A stretch of 64,000 nt of DNA from Ptychodera flava (GCF_041260155.1 NC_091930.1:49386402-49450401), one strand, 5' to 3'. Counted from the stretch's first letter, positions 47,493 to 61,400 are shown. Program-made: numbers and translations. Notes: generated by a model from the letters alone, not told the origin.

Positions 47493-48880
47493 ATGACGTC
47501 AGCTCAAAAAGGGGTCAAGCGGAAAGTTGATCATGCGCACAGTCAGAAACCGAAACGAGCTCAATTCTAAAGGTATGTGTAGTATGTTACTATTTAATGA
47601 AATTTAATTATTTTGAATTGTAAATAATTTAGGATTTTCTTTATTGACAAGTGCCATTCAAAGTATTGTGTTGCTTTGCTGTATGATGTATGCAAATTAC
47701 TTAAACTTGATAAGGCAAATTTTATACAAAACAAAATATTTAGACAGAAAGAAAGGAAGAAAACTTGTACGGTAGCCCTTCAAAAATCTCAAAATGATAA
47801 CACCGCAAACCCAAGATGCCATGCCATAAAAAAACTGGAATAAGCCACTCTAATAAGGGAATAAAGTGATATAAATCAAAGCTTTACAGTGTTTAACAAG
47901 TGTACGTTATAACAGTATTTCTCTGCCAAATTGCTAAGGAATTGTCTAAAGTACGCGTTTTCTAAAACCACCATATTAGAAGCCAGTCTGGAGTTATGCG
48001 TGAGTGCATCTTTCTTACATGTGGCTAATATCCATAAAACAACAACGGCAACAACAACAACAAAGGAAAAAACAAACAAACAAACAAACATTCAAGTGAT
48101 TTTTGTATTCACTGAGCCCTCCAGTAATTATAAAGCGCTCGATGGCAGCCATATGCCATGAACAATGTTACACAAAATGCAAAACAGTTCTTCTTGGTAT
48201 TGTGTCAAATGTAGGTGCTCCTTGTTGAAGTAAGAGCTCAAATATCATAAAATATCATTATTTCATCTCATGGCCTATGTCACAATATGTGCTCACTAAT
48301 TTATCTTTACATTAGAGACGCATTTACTATAAACATCATCATCTAAAAGAAGAGAAGATACGTGATGACAGCCACCACCAGAACGGTAAGTTCAATAGAG
48401 AGTTAACAAGCTTCCCCAATATTGTTAAGTTTTCATAACTATAGTATGTGCATTTGTAATTAAAGTGTTGAAATCTTGATTATATCCTAATGGTGTTTGT
48501 AAAGAGCCACATATTCTTGGCTGTGATAGTCCCCCTTCAAAGTGTAGTATGTGATTTCGTTTCTGAGAATGGTAAAATGTCTTTGATCTCTATTGACAGA
48601 AGACTGTACTCTTGGAGGTGATAACGCACCGAACTCAGCTGACAGGTATGTATATGTGTGTGGGTGTGTTTGTGTATGGTGTGGTGTGTGTGTGTTTACC
48701 TGTGTGTATCTCTCCATCTACCTATATGTATCTATCGTTTTATCTATCTGCCTATGTATCTTCATATGTATGTGTGTATGTATGTATCTCTTTATATAAT
48801 ATGTATGTATTTATGTATGTATGTGTGTGTGTATGTATGTATCTTTCTATCTACCTGTCTATCTATGTATGTATGTATGC

Positions 48881-48920
<40 letters not shown>

Positions 48921-51646
48921 GTATGCATGTATGTCTCTTTCTATCTATCTATGTATAGATGAATCTATGTATGTATGTATGTATGCATATATATGGGCTA
49001 GAAATTAACTTAGTAGTCCATTTGGGCTACCATTTTCTGAAGTTGGTAGCCCAGGGACAATGGCTGGTAAGCCATGCATAATTCAGTTCAGGGATATCTT
49101 ATTTCCGTTACCCAGACAAGAAAAGGCAATGTTTCTAGATTCTGCCCATAAAATGAATTTTCTAGTCATTTGATGTAAATATTGCACACCTTTACAATCA
49201 TGTAATACCCAGAAAACAGGTTTAATGAACGATAGTGATACTCAAAAATTTGGTGACCTATTGACCTGTTATACTCCCAGAGTTTTATGCAAATTTTGAT
49301 AGTCGTCATGACAACGATATAATCTTCTCAAGACTGAGACATGCTAAAAACAGACGATGGGCATTCTGAAGGGAGGAGGGCCTCCTTTTTCTGTGTAATT
49401 ATGATTGATACGTCAGTTCAGATATTGAAAGTTTGTTGCGAACTTCCACCACATGACCAGTCGAATTTAGTAATTTGCATAATAAAGTTATAGTTTGGCC
49501 TTTCTGTGTCCAGCTTGGTTGGACTGCATTTCAATAGCTTGCCCCAAAGTGATGGACCTGGCATGGCATGCCAAGTACTGACTGAATTTCAGGTCTCAGC
49601 CTCTCAGGCTTTGGTAGTCTGCGTTGGCTACCATTTCATGGATTTTGGTAGCCTCAAAGTTGGTAGTCTGTAGTCGTGGGACTACTGCTAATTTCTAGCC
49701 CTGAATATGTACATGTACCGGTATGTTCTTGAACTATCCATGATTGACAACATACATGTTCTGTTTTAGTGAAGGTATCAATATGTGTGTAATATTATTT
49801 TCAGGTTACTGGAAAAACAAGCAAGGGTGTCCGAACAGGAAAAGCCAAAGGAGAACCATCTTGTGAAATTTACACTTTTAACAAGCAAAGGCTCCGTTGA
49901 CATTCAGTGTTCGGCAAAACATCTCTTTATGAAGGTATTAAAGACAATGATGTTGTTCGAGACCCGGAGAATTTTACCACTGAAATCAAAGAGGAAGACC
50001 AGCTGCATGTTCCCAATTTGGGTGCCCGAGCAGGGTGGTTTGCAGGGAAAGAAGTCAATTTAAAATATTTTAAGGGTGAGAATAACAAGATGTCAAAGTA
50101 CAGGCGACATTATAAGCAAGGTTGTTATCCTCAAGAGGAAAATTACTTCCTTTTAAAATTTGATTCAAAATACATTGAAATCGAAAAAAAACAGTTGACA
50201 AAGTTATCTCGAAGTAACTACAAAAATCAATACTTACGTGTTGACTTTTTAGATGGAGAATCATTCCTAACAGCTTTAAATGAAGACGGGAGATTCAAGA
50301 CAGATGAGCTAGATAATTGTTTCCTTACCACTTTAGCAGAGACAAAAGTTCGATTAGATCTTAAACCAAGTACGTATAAGGGCAATACTTTTTACTTGAG
50401 ATGGAGTAAAACCCGTCAAGTCAAAGATCAATCTGTCAGACCAAAAGTTGGCTCTACTTCAAAACCAAAAGAAAGTAAGCATGAAAACGACAGCAGTAAA
50501 ACGATCAAAGCCAATTCCATCAGAGATCCTCAAGTCCCAGCCGTCGGAAATGCACCTAGAGGCAAGGAAAGCGAAAGTGTCTTACCCGTTTCAAGAGCCG
50601 GTACTGTTGAAACACCTCTAACGATGGGAAGACAGTCAAAATCAGGTTTGGATCTAGTGGTAAATTCAAATTGAAAGATTTTTCAACTGATGTACTGAAA
50701 TCCTTAATACACAATAAGTATCCAGAGTTAGATTTTGAAAGTAAAGAAGATAAACGACGTGACAGTGCGAGAAAGAACAAAATTGATTTGTACATTATGG
50801 AAAACTTTAGTCACAAAGGCAGAGAGAAATCTTACATTGAAATGAAAAAGATTTTGAAGTTATAACCATGTACAGCAAAGCAATTGCGGTGATATATTGG
50901 CCAAATGGAAACAAGATTGAAATGGCACCGCATTCAGATTAGGCCAAAGTTACATCATCACAAATTACCATGTATGGCAAAACATAGTGAATTGTAAGGT
51001 TGAAAGTAAAAATGTTGAACTTGTATTTGGTTGGCAAGAAGAGCTTCCACTTGAGAATCTGGAGCTCCGCTTTTCTGTTCGTCTCAAACCTTACTTTATG
51101 AGTCAAACTGACGAACTTGATTACGTAGTTTTGGCGGTTAATCCAGACCCTAGAATAAAACTACCGAGTCCGGTTGGGCATCTCGTACCACCCTTGCCAG
51201 TCAGCAATGGGCACACCCCCTTAACAATCGCCGGCCACCCCGGTTTCAAACCACTGCGAGTTGACACAGATTGTTATTCTCTCGATATTGAATCATTAGA
51301 AGTCGCTCCGATCTATATCAGTTCCGGTGGATGGGTAGAAGATGATGTAAAACAGAAAGCTACTGATTCTGATAGGCATGTCTATCATACAAATCTGTTT
51401 CATGGGGCATCGGGCTCCCCTGTGTTTACGCGTGACGGAAAGTTGGTTGCAATGCATACAAAGGGGTTTTTCCGCCATTGTAACAAAGTCGTTAGTGGTT
51501 TTGAACAGGGTGTTTCCATGGTTAGCATACGTGACCATATTCACAAGAGTTGTATGTTAAAACAGGCAGAACGGCGAGCACAATGGTTGAAGCTATTCTT
51601 TGACCTATTTCCCGAGACTGAAAATTTGTACATGGAATGCCAATAG
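47493..51646 (+). CDS. FAM111-like trypsin-fold serine protease gene (frame-broken)
   Basis: Four exons: 47493-47572, 48316-48385, 48600-48645, 49805-51646; phases agree after allowing for breaks. The N-terminus is basic (V-K-R-K-V-D, K-P-K-R), a likely nuclear signal. Then a ubiquitin-like region (L-V-K-F-T-L-L-T-S-K-G) and a linker. The protease domain follows, with His in I-I-T-N-Y-H-V-W (50969), Asp in E-L-D-Y-V-V-L-A-V (51119) and Ser in H-G-A-S-G-S-P-V-F (51410), i.e. a complete triad in FAM111 order. Five places need one extra base to stay in frame: near 47565, 49908, 50630, 50860 and 50920. Vertebrate FAM111A acts at replication forks; a comparable role here is inference. Either a recent pseudogene or a real gene with lost bases in this sequence. 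Confidence 0.7.
48646..48994 (+). repeat. GTAT/GTGT microsatellite
   Basis: Impure (GTAT)n/(GTGT)n/(CTAT)n beginning at the donor of exon 3 of the FAM111-like gene, whose GTATGT is itself the first repeat unit. Confidence 0.95.
48995..49701. mobile_element. 707-bp MITE-like element
   Basis: 'gggctagaaattaacttagtagtcc' and 'ggactactgctaatttctagccc' are inverted ends. The interior repeats 'ttggtagcc/tggctaccat' motifs. It sits in the last intron of the FAM111-like gene. Confidence 0.7.
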
Positions 51647-52181
51647 CTTGATGATAGTTCAAGTTGACCTCAAAATAACAAAATATAGAGAAAGTGACCC
51701 CTGTATTAAGTATGACCTGCAGAGTGTGCGCATGTCCGAGTCAAATATGAGAAAAAGGAGAATTATCGGTGATTCTATATCCATGTCAGTGTAACAAAAT
51801 ATATGTAACAAAACCTTATGTTGTACCATCTTCCAACCAACACAAGACAGTTTAGTTTTAGTCTGTCGAAAGTAATGTGATTTTATTACATAGAACATTG
51901 TGTGACTTATATTACCATCTCGTAAATGGAAAGAGCGCTAGCTTTGAACAAGCTTGGAGCTAATTTGGATAATTGGATCTTTATATTTTGCCAATTTCTC
52001 AAAAGTGTCAGGCGCCGCATAGCTGAATGTTGCGATATTACAATGACTCATTAAAATAAGTGTGAAACTTAAAAAGGATAGCACATTAGGTTACATTTGC
52101 AGATTATATCGACATTACTTCACTATCCAATTATCCCAAATTAGTTCCAGTCGTGTTTTTGTTAATCTATACATTTTAAAG
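51647..52181. other. Region 3' of the FAM111-like gene: no gene seen
   Basis: AT-rich, probably 3' UTR and spacer. Confidence 0.4.
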
Positions 52182-52533
52182 TATAATAATATTTAATAAT
52201 AATATTTGGTTCTTATATAGCGCACATATCCACAAGTAGATGTGATCAAGGCGCTTTATTATTACCCCTGGTCACTGGACCTAATATGATACCACTCAAC
52301 TCCCTGGGGAGCAGACAACAGCTCACATGTGCAGCCAATAAGCACAGCAGAGCTAAACGCACACATAACAACCTCTGTCCTACCAGGTACCCAACACTCC
52401 TGGGTGGGGAGAAGCAATGAGGAATAAAGTGCCTTGCCCAAGGACACAACACCACACAACACCACAGCCATGCCGGGGCTCGAACTCACCATCCTTTGAT
52501 CGTGAGTCCACTGCTCTAGCCACTGGCCCATGA
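52182..52533 (-). repeat. tRNA-derived SINE, near full length
   Basis: The reverse strand starts 'gggccagtggctagagcagtgg' (A-box) and 'gtgagttcgagcccc' (B-box). It continues with 'cttgggcaaggcactttattcctc', and ends 'gcgctatataagaaccaaatattattatt', a LINE-like tail with a short ATT repeat. Confidence 0.85.
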
Positions 52534-53101
52534 TGCTTCCAGAGTAGATGACAAAATTTACCATTGTTAGAAGTGAAAGCATTTAGTTGTTAGTACACAT
52601 ACATATCAGAATATGTCAATTATCAATCTCTATTTTTGTCTTGAATCTTTCCCGTCTTCAATTTATAATGGTTCACTTTTTAAATTTGATGTATTTTACA
52701 AGATGTTGACTACTTACTCGGCTGAAGGAATTAGCTATGTTGCTGATATTTTATCAATAATCTTTAGATGACGTGTCCTGTGTACCTTGCTAGAATAAAG
52801 AGAAAGGGATAACACTTTAAACGTATCACCTCTATTATATCATGTTTTCCTGCGACTGTGGAACACTGCTTTATGACTTTACATATAATTAAACATGATT
52901 TACTATATAGCACTGATTACAATTTCACTTTTTCAGTAATTATCCATATATGTATTTGAAGTCAATTACGATTTTTATAGCAGCTTTTTTAGAGTCAAAT
53001 TGAAAAGTTGAAGTGAGGCATCTGTAAGTTTCCGAGAAACTGTACCCTTACTAACATCGAAATAAACAGTCTTTTGCCTTTGTTCAATCTTGGTCTCACC
53101 C

Positions 53102-53398
53102 TCATTCACCCAGTTCCCACGTGATAGGCACGACATGTTGTGGCAATATTTTCGTGACCCATGCCCTTGATACTGAGTAGAAGCTACTGAGTTTGTCTAC
53201 TAAAGAGTATAAAGTTTCATATATAGATCTGTTATTTTTGGCTTGGAGCAGGCATGCTAGGACCTGACAATTTCCATCAAGGTCGAATAAAACGTGAGGC
53301 CAGAGGCGTTCCCACAATGCACGGTATGTCATTTGACTATTTACCGCCAAATATAAAGTGCCGTTCCTGAGAACGAAAGGATATCTACTGAACGACAA
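53102..53398 (-). pseudogene. Possible MULE-type transposase fragment
   Basis: Encodes R-N-G-T-L-Y-L-A-V-N, H-V-L-F-D-L-D-G-N-C-Q-V and S-I-Y-E-T-L-Y-S-L-V-D-K-L. The run 'F-D-x-D-G...x-x-Y-x-x-x-x-x-x-L' loosely recalls MULE/FLYWCH-associated transposase cores. No flanking homologous segments were seen, so this is tentative. Confidence 0.25.
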
Positions 53399-53469
53399 AC
53401 GGTCTGAATGAAGATATGTAGCATGTCATTGAAATCGTCGTTTTCGTTTTACTTCTCAGTCTCGACAGA

Positions 53470-53555
53470 GTCACCTGTGGTCTATTCCGCTCTGCGTCTA
53501 TGCGCCCCATAGACGTGTGTACATATCTTCTTCTCAGGCATAGACCACAGGTGAC
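53470..53555. repeat. Inverted repeat, 16-bp arms
   Basis: 'gtcacctgtggtctat' and 'atagaccacaggtgac' are about 55 bp apart, with a smaller hairpin ('gtctatgcgccccatagac') inside. Confidence 0.8.
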
Positions 53556-53984
53556 ATTGGTCTCGATTTGTAAGAACGGGACGAGTAACAATGGGAATGT
53601 TGGTCACAAGTCTCTCTGAGTTGTAATGGGTATACCTGCCATCGCCATCTTGTGCGATGGGGTCTTTCCTTTAAAGACAGGCAAGAAATGTGTCTGATAT
53701 ATGTTTGTCACAGCAGCCTAAAGTATTACTATACTAAGCGATGATGTCAAACCTTTGTCGTCGCAATTCAATGTTCATGAAGTATGCAAACAACGAGCAA
53801 TAACTACGCATGAACAACGCTAGGAGAGCTGTGTCGCCCCGACAAGAGCCACAACAAACGTACTCGGACCGAACTATTGAGTGCACGTCAACAGCTACAG
53901 TACGTGTTGGAGACTTATAGAGCAATCAGGTCGAACAAAAAAAAATTGCTTGTGCTGTTTCGAAACCCGACCTACACTATTTTT

Positions 53985-54135
53985 ACCTGCCGACCCTATA
54001 GAGATCGTTGTTGCCGTCCTCCGAAAGTGAGGACATTACTCTGGACCTACCAGGACTTGAACCGGGCCAGGTCTCGAACTTACCATCCTCCGACAGTGAG
54101 TCTGTTACCCTAACCACTGGTCCACGGTGCCTCAC
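53985..54135 (-). repeat. tRNA-derived SINE, 5' part
   Basis: The reverse strand reads 'ggaccagtggttagggtaacagactcactgtcggaggatgg...ggttcaagtcc', the same family as 20527-20790. Confidence 0.75.
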
Positions 54136-54620
54136 TTATCACTCGTCACTTATTGCAAACCACATGGCCAATGTCGATCTGATAATTTAATTAACGTCCA
54201 AGGAAATCCGCTTGCAGCAATTACAGTATGGGATTATAATTTGTCGATGACAGGTATACGCCAACCCACCGAGTCATGCAAACGTGTGAAACACTGGGTG
54301 TAGAATTCGATCTGCATGTTGTAACAGATATTCAATCACAATGACGGTATTTTTGTGCAAAGATTATCTTAGGGGAAGCCAGCTGCTCGAAAAGGACCGT
54401 AATCGAGGAGCCATTTGATTCTGGACTACATGGATTTCATGTAGTACTAGCAGGCCGGTCAATAGCTACAGAGGGCTCTCGGTGTGTTGATATTTGAATG
54501 TTCTCCCTTCGAACTGTGAGCTGGGCTCTAAACCAACAGAGCTTAATTAGTTTTAAATCTCCTACCATGATAGGCGCCAATATAGATAGTGGAAGTTAGT
54601 AACAACACACATATGTTGTT

Positions 54621-55016
54621 GTGCACCGTTAGGGGCAACATCAAAGTTCAATATTATAAATCTAACTTAATTGCTTAAGTTTGGCCTCAGACCCCCCCCC
54701 CCACCCCCTTCTAACTTAACTGACCTAAAATTGAAAAACATTGCGGACTCATACCCTGTACTAATTCTTTCAAACGACGTACCAATGTACTATTGAATGA
54801 AATAAAAATTGAAAACCTTTATAAAGTAACAAAAATACGGGTGACTGGATCGGTTTTAACGTACAAAAACAGCCTTGAATTTGCCAAAAAGACTTTTTAA
54901 ATTGTTTTTGACTGCACAGAAATTAATTTGGCCAAAAACCCCCCACCCCCAAACTTAAGCAATTAAGTTTTTTTTCAAACATCGATCTTTTGACGTCGCC
55001 CCTTAATGAACCGCAC
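54621..55016. mobile_element. ~396-bp TIR element with C-rich subterminal tracts
   Basis: 'gtgcaccgttaggggcaacatcaaag...cttaattgcttaagtttggcc' is mirrored by 'ggccaaaaa...aaacttaagcaattaag...ccccttaatgaaccgcac'. C-tracts lie just inside both arms. Confidence 0.7.
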
Positions 55017-56045
55017 TAAGTCTTGCATTGGATAGCATTTGAAACGTAAACTTACCGATTGACTTGTCATTGATAGTGACTTTTAGTTGTCTGCCCAGCA
55101 GCGGAGTTGGTTATATTTACTAAAAATGCAGTTCAACGGCGGTTATTTGTTACAGCCGGTGATTGGCCGGGAAACCTACTGGCAGGGGGATATCCAAAAC
55201 TTACAAGATACAGGGGGGATTCTTCCACAGAAAAGGCTTTTGATTTCAACATTATCCATCCATCTGTCCTGCCATGGACTTCGTCTAAGTTACATTAACG
55301 TTTTACATATCCTTGTCACGTGTATACGTAGTGTTTCAATTAAAACACATGACTTTCAAGAGGTGAAGTTGTTTGCCCTACTGTATTTGATAGGTACACT
55401 CTGCCCTGTCAAATACTGAAGTAATTTCTTGTGAATGATTTTGTAGTTCCGTCGGAACTGCCTTTGTGTGACCTTCTTATTTACAAGCAATGCATTTCGT
55501 GCACGGTATCTACATGCCTAACGTCATTGAAAAGAAATGTTTTCACAAATAATGTTTGCATAAATCTGGGAATCTTTGCAGACATGTATTTCGTCACAAC
55601 ATTCTATGACAAGTATAAACTAACGAAAAAGCCAACTACAAAACATAACTACAAAATCAATTGCCAAGGGATCACTAACTGCAGCAATAACCACTAGTGA
55701 ACTACGTACACCCGGAAAGGTGAGAAAATACAGGAATTTTTTATGCAAATATATTGATACATGAACGACTCGGACTAAGATAAACCAACTTGAAGTTTGT
55801 CGAAAATGATAAAATCGTCAAAGTATGAACCTCCGTATTTATACGAATCAGCAAGAAATACAAAGCAACATGGCGGGTCTTTTGGTGCAACATAGTTACT
55901 TTTATGAATTTTACATGCATAAAATCAAACCTAGGACGTATTAATCAAAGCATCTTCAAAAGTTAGATACAAAATCGCGTCATCATGTGTATTTGTGTAC
56001 TAGCTTTATACGTGTACGGTGAATATTAGTTTGTCACATTTCTTT
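55017..56045. other. Intergenic: no gene seen
   Basis: Open frames are short, without motifs or splice context. Confidence 0.4.
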
Positions 56046-56134
56046 TATTACATGCCTAGAGGTGAATGCAAATCAGTGCATTGATTTAAATAGAACATCC
56101 GGGATGTTAGCGGGCCGGTGAACGATGTACTGAC
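56046..56134 (+). repeat. Dispersed ~90-bp repeat (partner of 19306-19396)
   Basis: Opposite orientation to the copy in the receptor B kinase intron. Confidence 0.75.
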
Positions 56135-56354
56135 CGGTTTCCATGGTTACCCGGGCTAGTGAAGCCTTTCGATGTTTTCGACGTCAAAGTATGTAGACGC
56201 TTAACACTACATGAAAATATCCATGCGCGCACAGCTATGTTGACTTTCGTTAAAATCTGTTTGATGCTGGTCGATAATGGTAAAATTGTTTGAAAATGGC
56301 CTGCTCGTAACTAAATGTCATATAGCATTAACTTAATTGAAGAGGCATGTAATA

Positions 56355-56478
56355 AATATTATTGCCTGAAAACATGGCTTCATGTGCCCTCGCAGCAGGA
56401 GACAATTTGCCCTCCTGGCGTCGAATTGTCACCTGCTCTCGGGCACATAAACCCATGTTTTTAGGCAATAATATATAT
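56355..56478. mobile_element. Palindromic MITE, ~124 bp
   Basis: 'aatattattgcctgaaaacatgg...tgtgccc' is mirrored by 'gggcaca...ccatgtttttaggcaataatatatatt'. Confidence 0.65.
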
Positions 56479-56723
56479 TATTAATCGTTCGCATCTATAG
56501 CAGATGCCTTGTCACAATATTATATATCAATTATTCATTATGGCTTTAACAGACATATGTTCATGTATTCACGTTGTTATTGTGATCAAATGAGGGCTAT
56601 TTATGGAATATATTTTTGAATACATTTTATGGTGAACATATAGCAACAAGAATTTATCGTCGTTTAGGCACCCTAAAACTTAGGATCCGTCAGACTGTTG
56701 AAACAATGATTATCAACAGCATA

Positions 56724-56726
<3 letters not shown>

Positions 56727-56794
<68 letters not shown>
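56727..56794 (+). repeat. GA microsatellite
   Basis: Perfect (GA)n. Confidence 0.95.
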
Positions 56795-56797
<3 letters not shown>

Positions 56798-58460
56798 CTC
56801 ATTTAAAAACGTGAATAAAAAACAATCAAATTGCAAACATGAAAATCTACGTGGATTGTACAATCGTGTCATGTATTATTAGACTGGCACTCAGTCGCTT
56901 TGCTTTTAAGCCGCCCGAAGTGCGGATTGGCTGGCCATGGCTATTGAACCCAGATTCCACGCAACAGCCTACCACTAATCCAACAGTCTCTGAAGTTTAT
57001 ACCTTGTTCCAATATTGAAATACCGACAGACTTGGAGCAAGTCAAACGCGTTGTGTAAAATCCACGTCATGAATAATAGATACACGAACTTTCCGTTCAT
57101 TTTGCAAAGTACCAATACGTAGTTTGACCATAGGTGCCATTTTCTTCATGCAGGGTACAACGCAACAACCGTGCGAATATAGTTCAGAAAGTGTCGATTT
57201 ATCAATATTTTTCCTGGTACAAATTGGCATATATCAAAATTTGTCAAAAAATGATGAGTTTCATATATTTGCCAAATGCAGGTGATTACTCGGGGGTCAT
57301 GACATGTAGCGAATTCATATGGTGTTCTTTGCACTTTTCTATACAACTGGTTGACTATTTATTTTGCTCACACCACAATATCCTTTTATGTTTTTCGCGC
57401 ACGTAAAGAGAATTTGGGTCCTTCCTCTCCCCACCCCCTCAATCCCCATCACCGACACCATTTAGAATTTACTGGTGCATGCATTATCGCTTCATGATGA
57501 TCTGCCGGACAATCCCTTACGACAAATAAGCATTCATAAACTGACAAAATATTTGTTGAGAAATAAGAAAATCTTATGACAGCAGTTTGTCAGAAAAATG
57601 ATAAATTTTAGAGGGATGTCAAATGATAAAGAGTGGTAAGTAACAACTAATTACAAGTCTTAGGTTTCTATGAACAAGTAGGCCTCACTATGACAAATGA
57701 AACCATGTCATTACATAATTTGATCAATCCTATTTGTAGAGTATATGAGACTAACTTTCATCACTCCAAATAACTCGCAAAAAAACCCGAGTGGAATTAA
57801 TGTGCTTCAACAGCGTATTAGATTAGTTAATTACATCTCTTCAACTTGAAACCAGTCAGGTGACCTAGTTTCAGCTTATGCCATGTCTCAGATGATGACT
57901 GATGTCTGTATCTTGCTTTTTTGCTGGTATATCAACTGATCCGACTAAGTCTTCTAATAAGTTTAGTATGATTGCTACTATCATATGTCCTTCCCAGTGG
58001 CAGAACATTTTCAATTCAACCTGTTTCTCCCAAAATTTAAATACAAACAGGTCTACACTCAATATTTGGTTTGGGCACAGGGGCTCAAACCAAGGTGAAC
58101 AGCGGTTAGGACGGTACAGATTTGAAGTTTTCGTCGCTAGAGGGCGGGCGCCGGAGGGGGGGGGGTATATACCGTAAAAGGGTAAGAGATGGTACGTAAC
58201 CTGTGTGCGGTTGATGTTACAATGTGCCACTAATTTTCTATAATATTCCCATGTTAGTCAAAGCGAACATGACATGATCCGTCTTTTATGTATCGACCAC
58301 TTTCAGCGAAAACTAGTGTTCTCGTGCAAGTCGTAAACATATCACTCACCCATTTGAGACTCGCTGGGTCTCCGCGGGAGATTCAGGAGATTGGATTGCA
58401 GTTAGGGCGCGATCACTGAAGAAGTGAGAGGAGTCAACAACATCCAGCAACGCGCAGATC
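56795..58460. other. Upstream of the coiled-coil gene: no gene seen
   Basis: No exon recognised. The last 150 bp before 58461 are less AT-rich and are the likely promoter side of the next gene. Confidence 0.35.
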
Positions 58461-61400
58461 ATGGCAAACTTCTTGCTTGTCTATTTTCCCATCGACAAGG
58501 TTTTCACTGTTGAAAGAGCCAGTGATTTCAATTTACACGAAGGAGACATTTCAATCGGTCTCAATGTCAAGCGTGAATTTCTGACGACAGTGTTCCATGA
58601 CGGCGGCCGATCGAATGAACGGCGTGTGGAGTACGAAGGTGTTGTGATCTTCCATTCGTCAAGTAAGTAAAGTCCTAGCCTGGTGCAGAACCATTGCTTG
58701 GTTCACCCATACATAGACCATCGAGAAAAACTGACCCATATGTAATGTGGCGGTAATGCGCATCGCGGAGAACAGGTCACCTCGGCCACTGTTTGTTTTG
58801 ACTCCAGTAATTCGCACCTAGTACCTTTGTCGATCCGGTACCCCACGGTTCACCTCGACCTAGTTCACTTTTCCTGTCATAATGATATTTTAATATCGTG
58901 TAAATGATGCCTATGGTTTTTCTTTGAGAAAATTTGCTAGCTCCGTAACAATAATTTAGCCGTTTTAATTCACAAGATGCAGGCACAACGACCAAGCGCA
59001 TGTGCATATACACGGTCCCTCCACAACTGTGGAGGGGAGGGACCGTGGCATATATTAAAGTGGCCGTGCATAATAATACAACGCATCTGCCTCCGCTTGC
59101 TTTGCTATGATCCTGGCATCACTGAGCTTCCACTAAGGCCTTCAAAGTGCTATGAGCATCGAGCACAACCGACGACAATCTGCTTTCGAGGTAATGATAC
59201 AAGTTTGTCTCTGTAAAACCGAAGGAAAGGTAGGGGGGGGTTTGAGGTTACATGGGTGGAGGGGTCGAGGTGACCCAGGTCGGGGTGACTTACAGGGTCA
59301 AAACGGTCAGGGGTTGAGGTGTTTAGAAGCTGTGATGGTGTAATATTATATATTATAGCCCAAACATGGGACTACGGGCCCGAGGGTAGGTGACCATTTG
59401 CCCGACATAAGGAGGGCAAATGGTCTCCTGCCCCCAGGGTACATAGTCCCTTGTTTGGGCTATGTTTTTATTACATGCCTCTCTTACTCAGTTTGCATAA
59501 AAACTATTTACGTTTATTGGCAAATTACAGTCAAATGCTTTATTTTCGTTTTAGACAAAAAACGATTAAAAAGAAAGAAAGATTTTCACCATTGAATGGC
59601 GTATTGATATATTTTAACTACTGTTATGCGGTTTATCAATATTTTTATGCGAAATTTTCCAAAAACCGGATTTTCTGTGCAAAACATGAAATTTCAAGAC
59701 TTTTACATCCAAAAGTTTTCAAGTTGAAAATAGTTTTGGTTCACTTTCAGTCCAATGATGACTTTGCGGCCCGCAACGTCATAGGTGCGTTACTATTGAA
59801 TCCTATGGAGTGCCCGACGTTTGATATACGAGGCATGTAATACACCATCCAAACTCCGAGATTTTTGAATGGAAGTTTCATGGGGATGGGGTGGGGGTGG
59901 CTGGAAGAGCCTCCGAGTCCAAGTGCAGTCTGGGTAACCAAGACCACAAACTTGCTACATATTACATTGTAGTGTTCTTGAGGCCAATCTAGCCACCATG
60001 CGGTCAATATGGTCAATGCTGTGGTTCAAAATTACAATGTGTATTGAACTGCATCTCTTGAAAATGATATACATATGATATAATGATAGCTGTGGAAATG
60101 CAGCTATCTGTTAGCGGGGCAGCGTGCGTTGCTACGCGAGTCATCAAAAGGTCAACCCTGCCACTGATATCTCTGGCGGGTTGATGACCCGCAGAGCGAC
60201 GCATACTAAGCTGCCAACAGATAGCTGTGTTTCCACAGCTAATGATATGAGTGAACATCCTCTAGACTGCCGTATGGCCGCAATTTATTGAGACTGTTTT
60301 TGTTGTGGTGATTTCTCATCTACAATGGCTCGATTGACCCTGTGACCTTTCTGGACGTGGCGATTCATGTATTGTGCCTCATACAGGCACATAAAACACT
60401 AAACCATAGGGACAAACCATAGAAGTGATAATACAATTATGCGGGATGTACAAACACCAACCCCATACCCTCCTGTAAATAAAGTTTAGGATAAAAACGG
60501 AAAGGAAATTTGCTGCAAGCAAAAGAGATGAAGGTAATTTCAGTGTCAAAATTTTGCTCCAACTGTATTCAAAAAGTTTTACACTCTTCATAGAAGGGCA
60601 TACAATTTGAATTTATCAGAACGACACAATTTCAAACAGCCACCATGGCCTGGGTTAAGTCGGCCAATTAATTATTCATGAATATTTGATATGAGACACT
60701 ATTATTGTTTGGCATATTGAAAAATAATGAATGAATGGGTGACCGTGCATATATTCAACCCCGGTTTTAGACAAATGAAACCATCGTGAGAAAGAATTAA
60801 TGGTCGTGACCATTTATTCTTTCTCGCGTTGCTTTCAAGTATCTTTTCTAAAACCGGGATCGAATATATGCATGGTCACCCATTCATCTTTCAACATGTC
60901 AAACAATAATAGTGTCTCATATCAAACAAAATTCATGAAAAATTGGCCGACTTTGTTCCTTTAATTGTATGGGAAATAAATCACATTTTTGTTTCTCAAA
61001 AACGTTTCTGTGAATACTCTAAAATAAATCCACACTGGCAGGGGACCTGGAAAGTATTTTTTCAGAATTTCAATATTTAAAGTACTGTCTGTATGTGCAT
61101 TCTATGTTAAAAGTACCGTGAGGTAAAAAAAAAGATAAACCATGCAGAAAAAGGTAATTAACAAAACAATTAAAGGCAAAAGAACAGAATTTTAAAAAAA
61201 TGTGATGGACAAACAGAAAAGTTTTTTTTGTTTGAAATCAATCACTCTGATCAGTCCAAATATATATATATATTGATGGTGCAAATACAGCGATCTGATT
61301 GGTCTAGACGTGAAAATAACCGTTGTATTTTCGTGATATGCCCCAGCTAGCACATGTGCGAGCTCTCAGCAAGAAAAAAAACCCTTTATGATGTTCCATG

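Noticed and set aside
48487..49008. Cys/Val/Tyr-rich plus-strand frames
   Set aside because: They are translations of the GTAT microsatellite; the only supported exon here is 48600-48645.
57871..58230. 119-codon minus-strand frame
   Set aside because: Composition and the lack of motifs or splice signals suggest non-coding sequence upstream of the 58461 exon.
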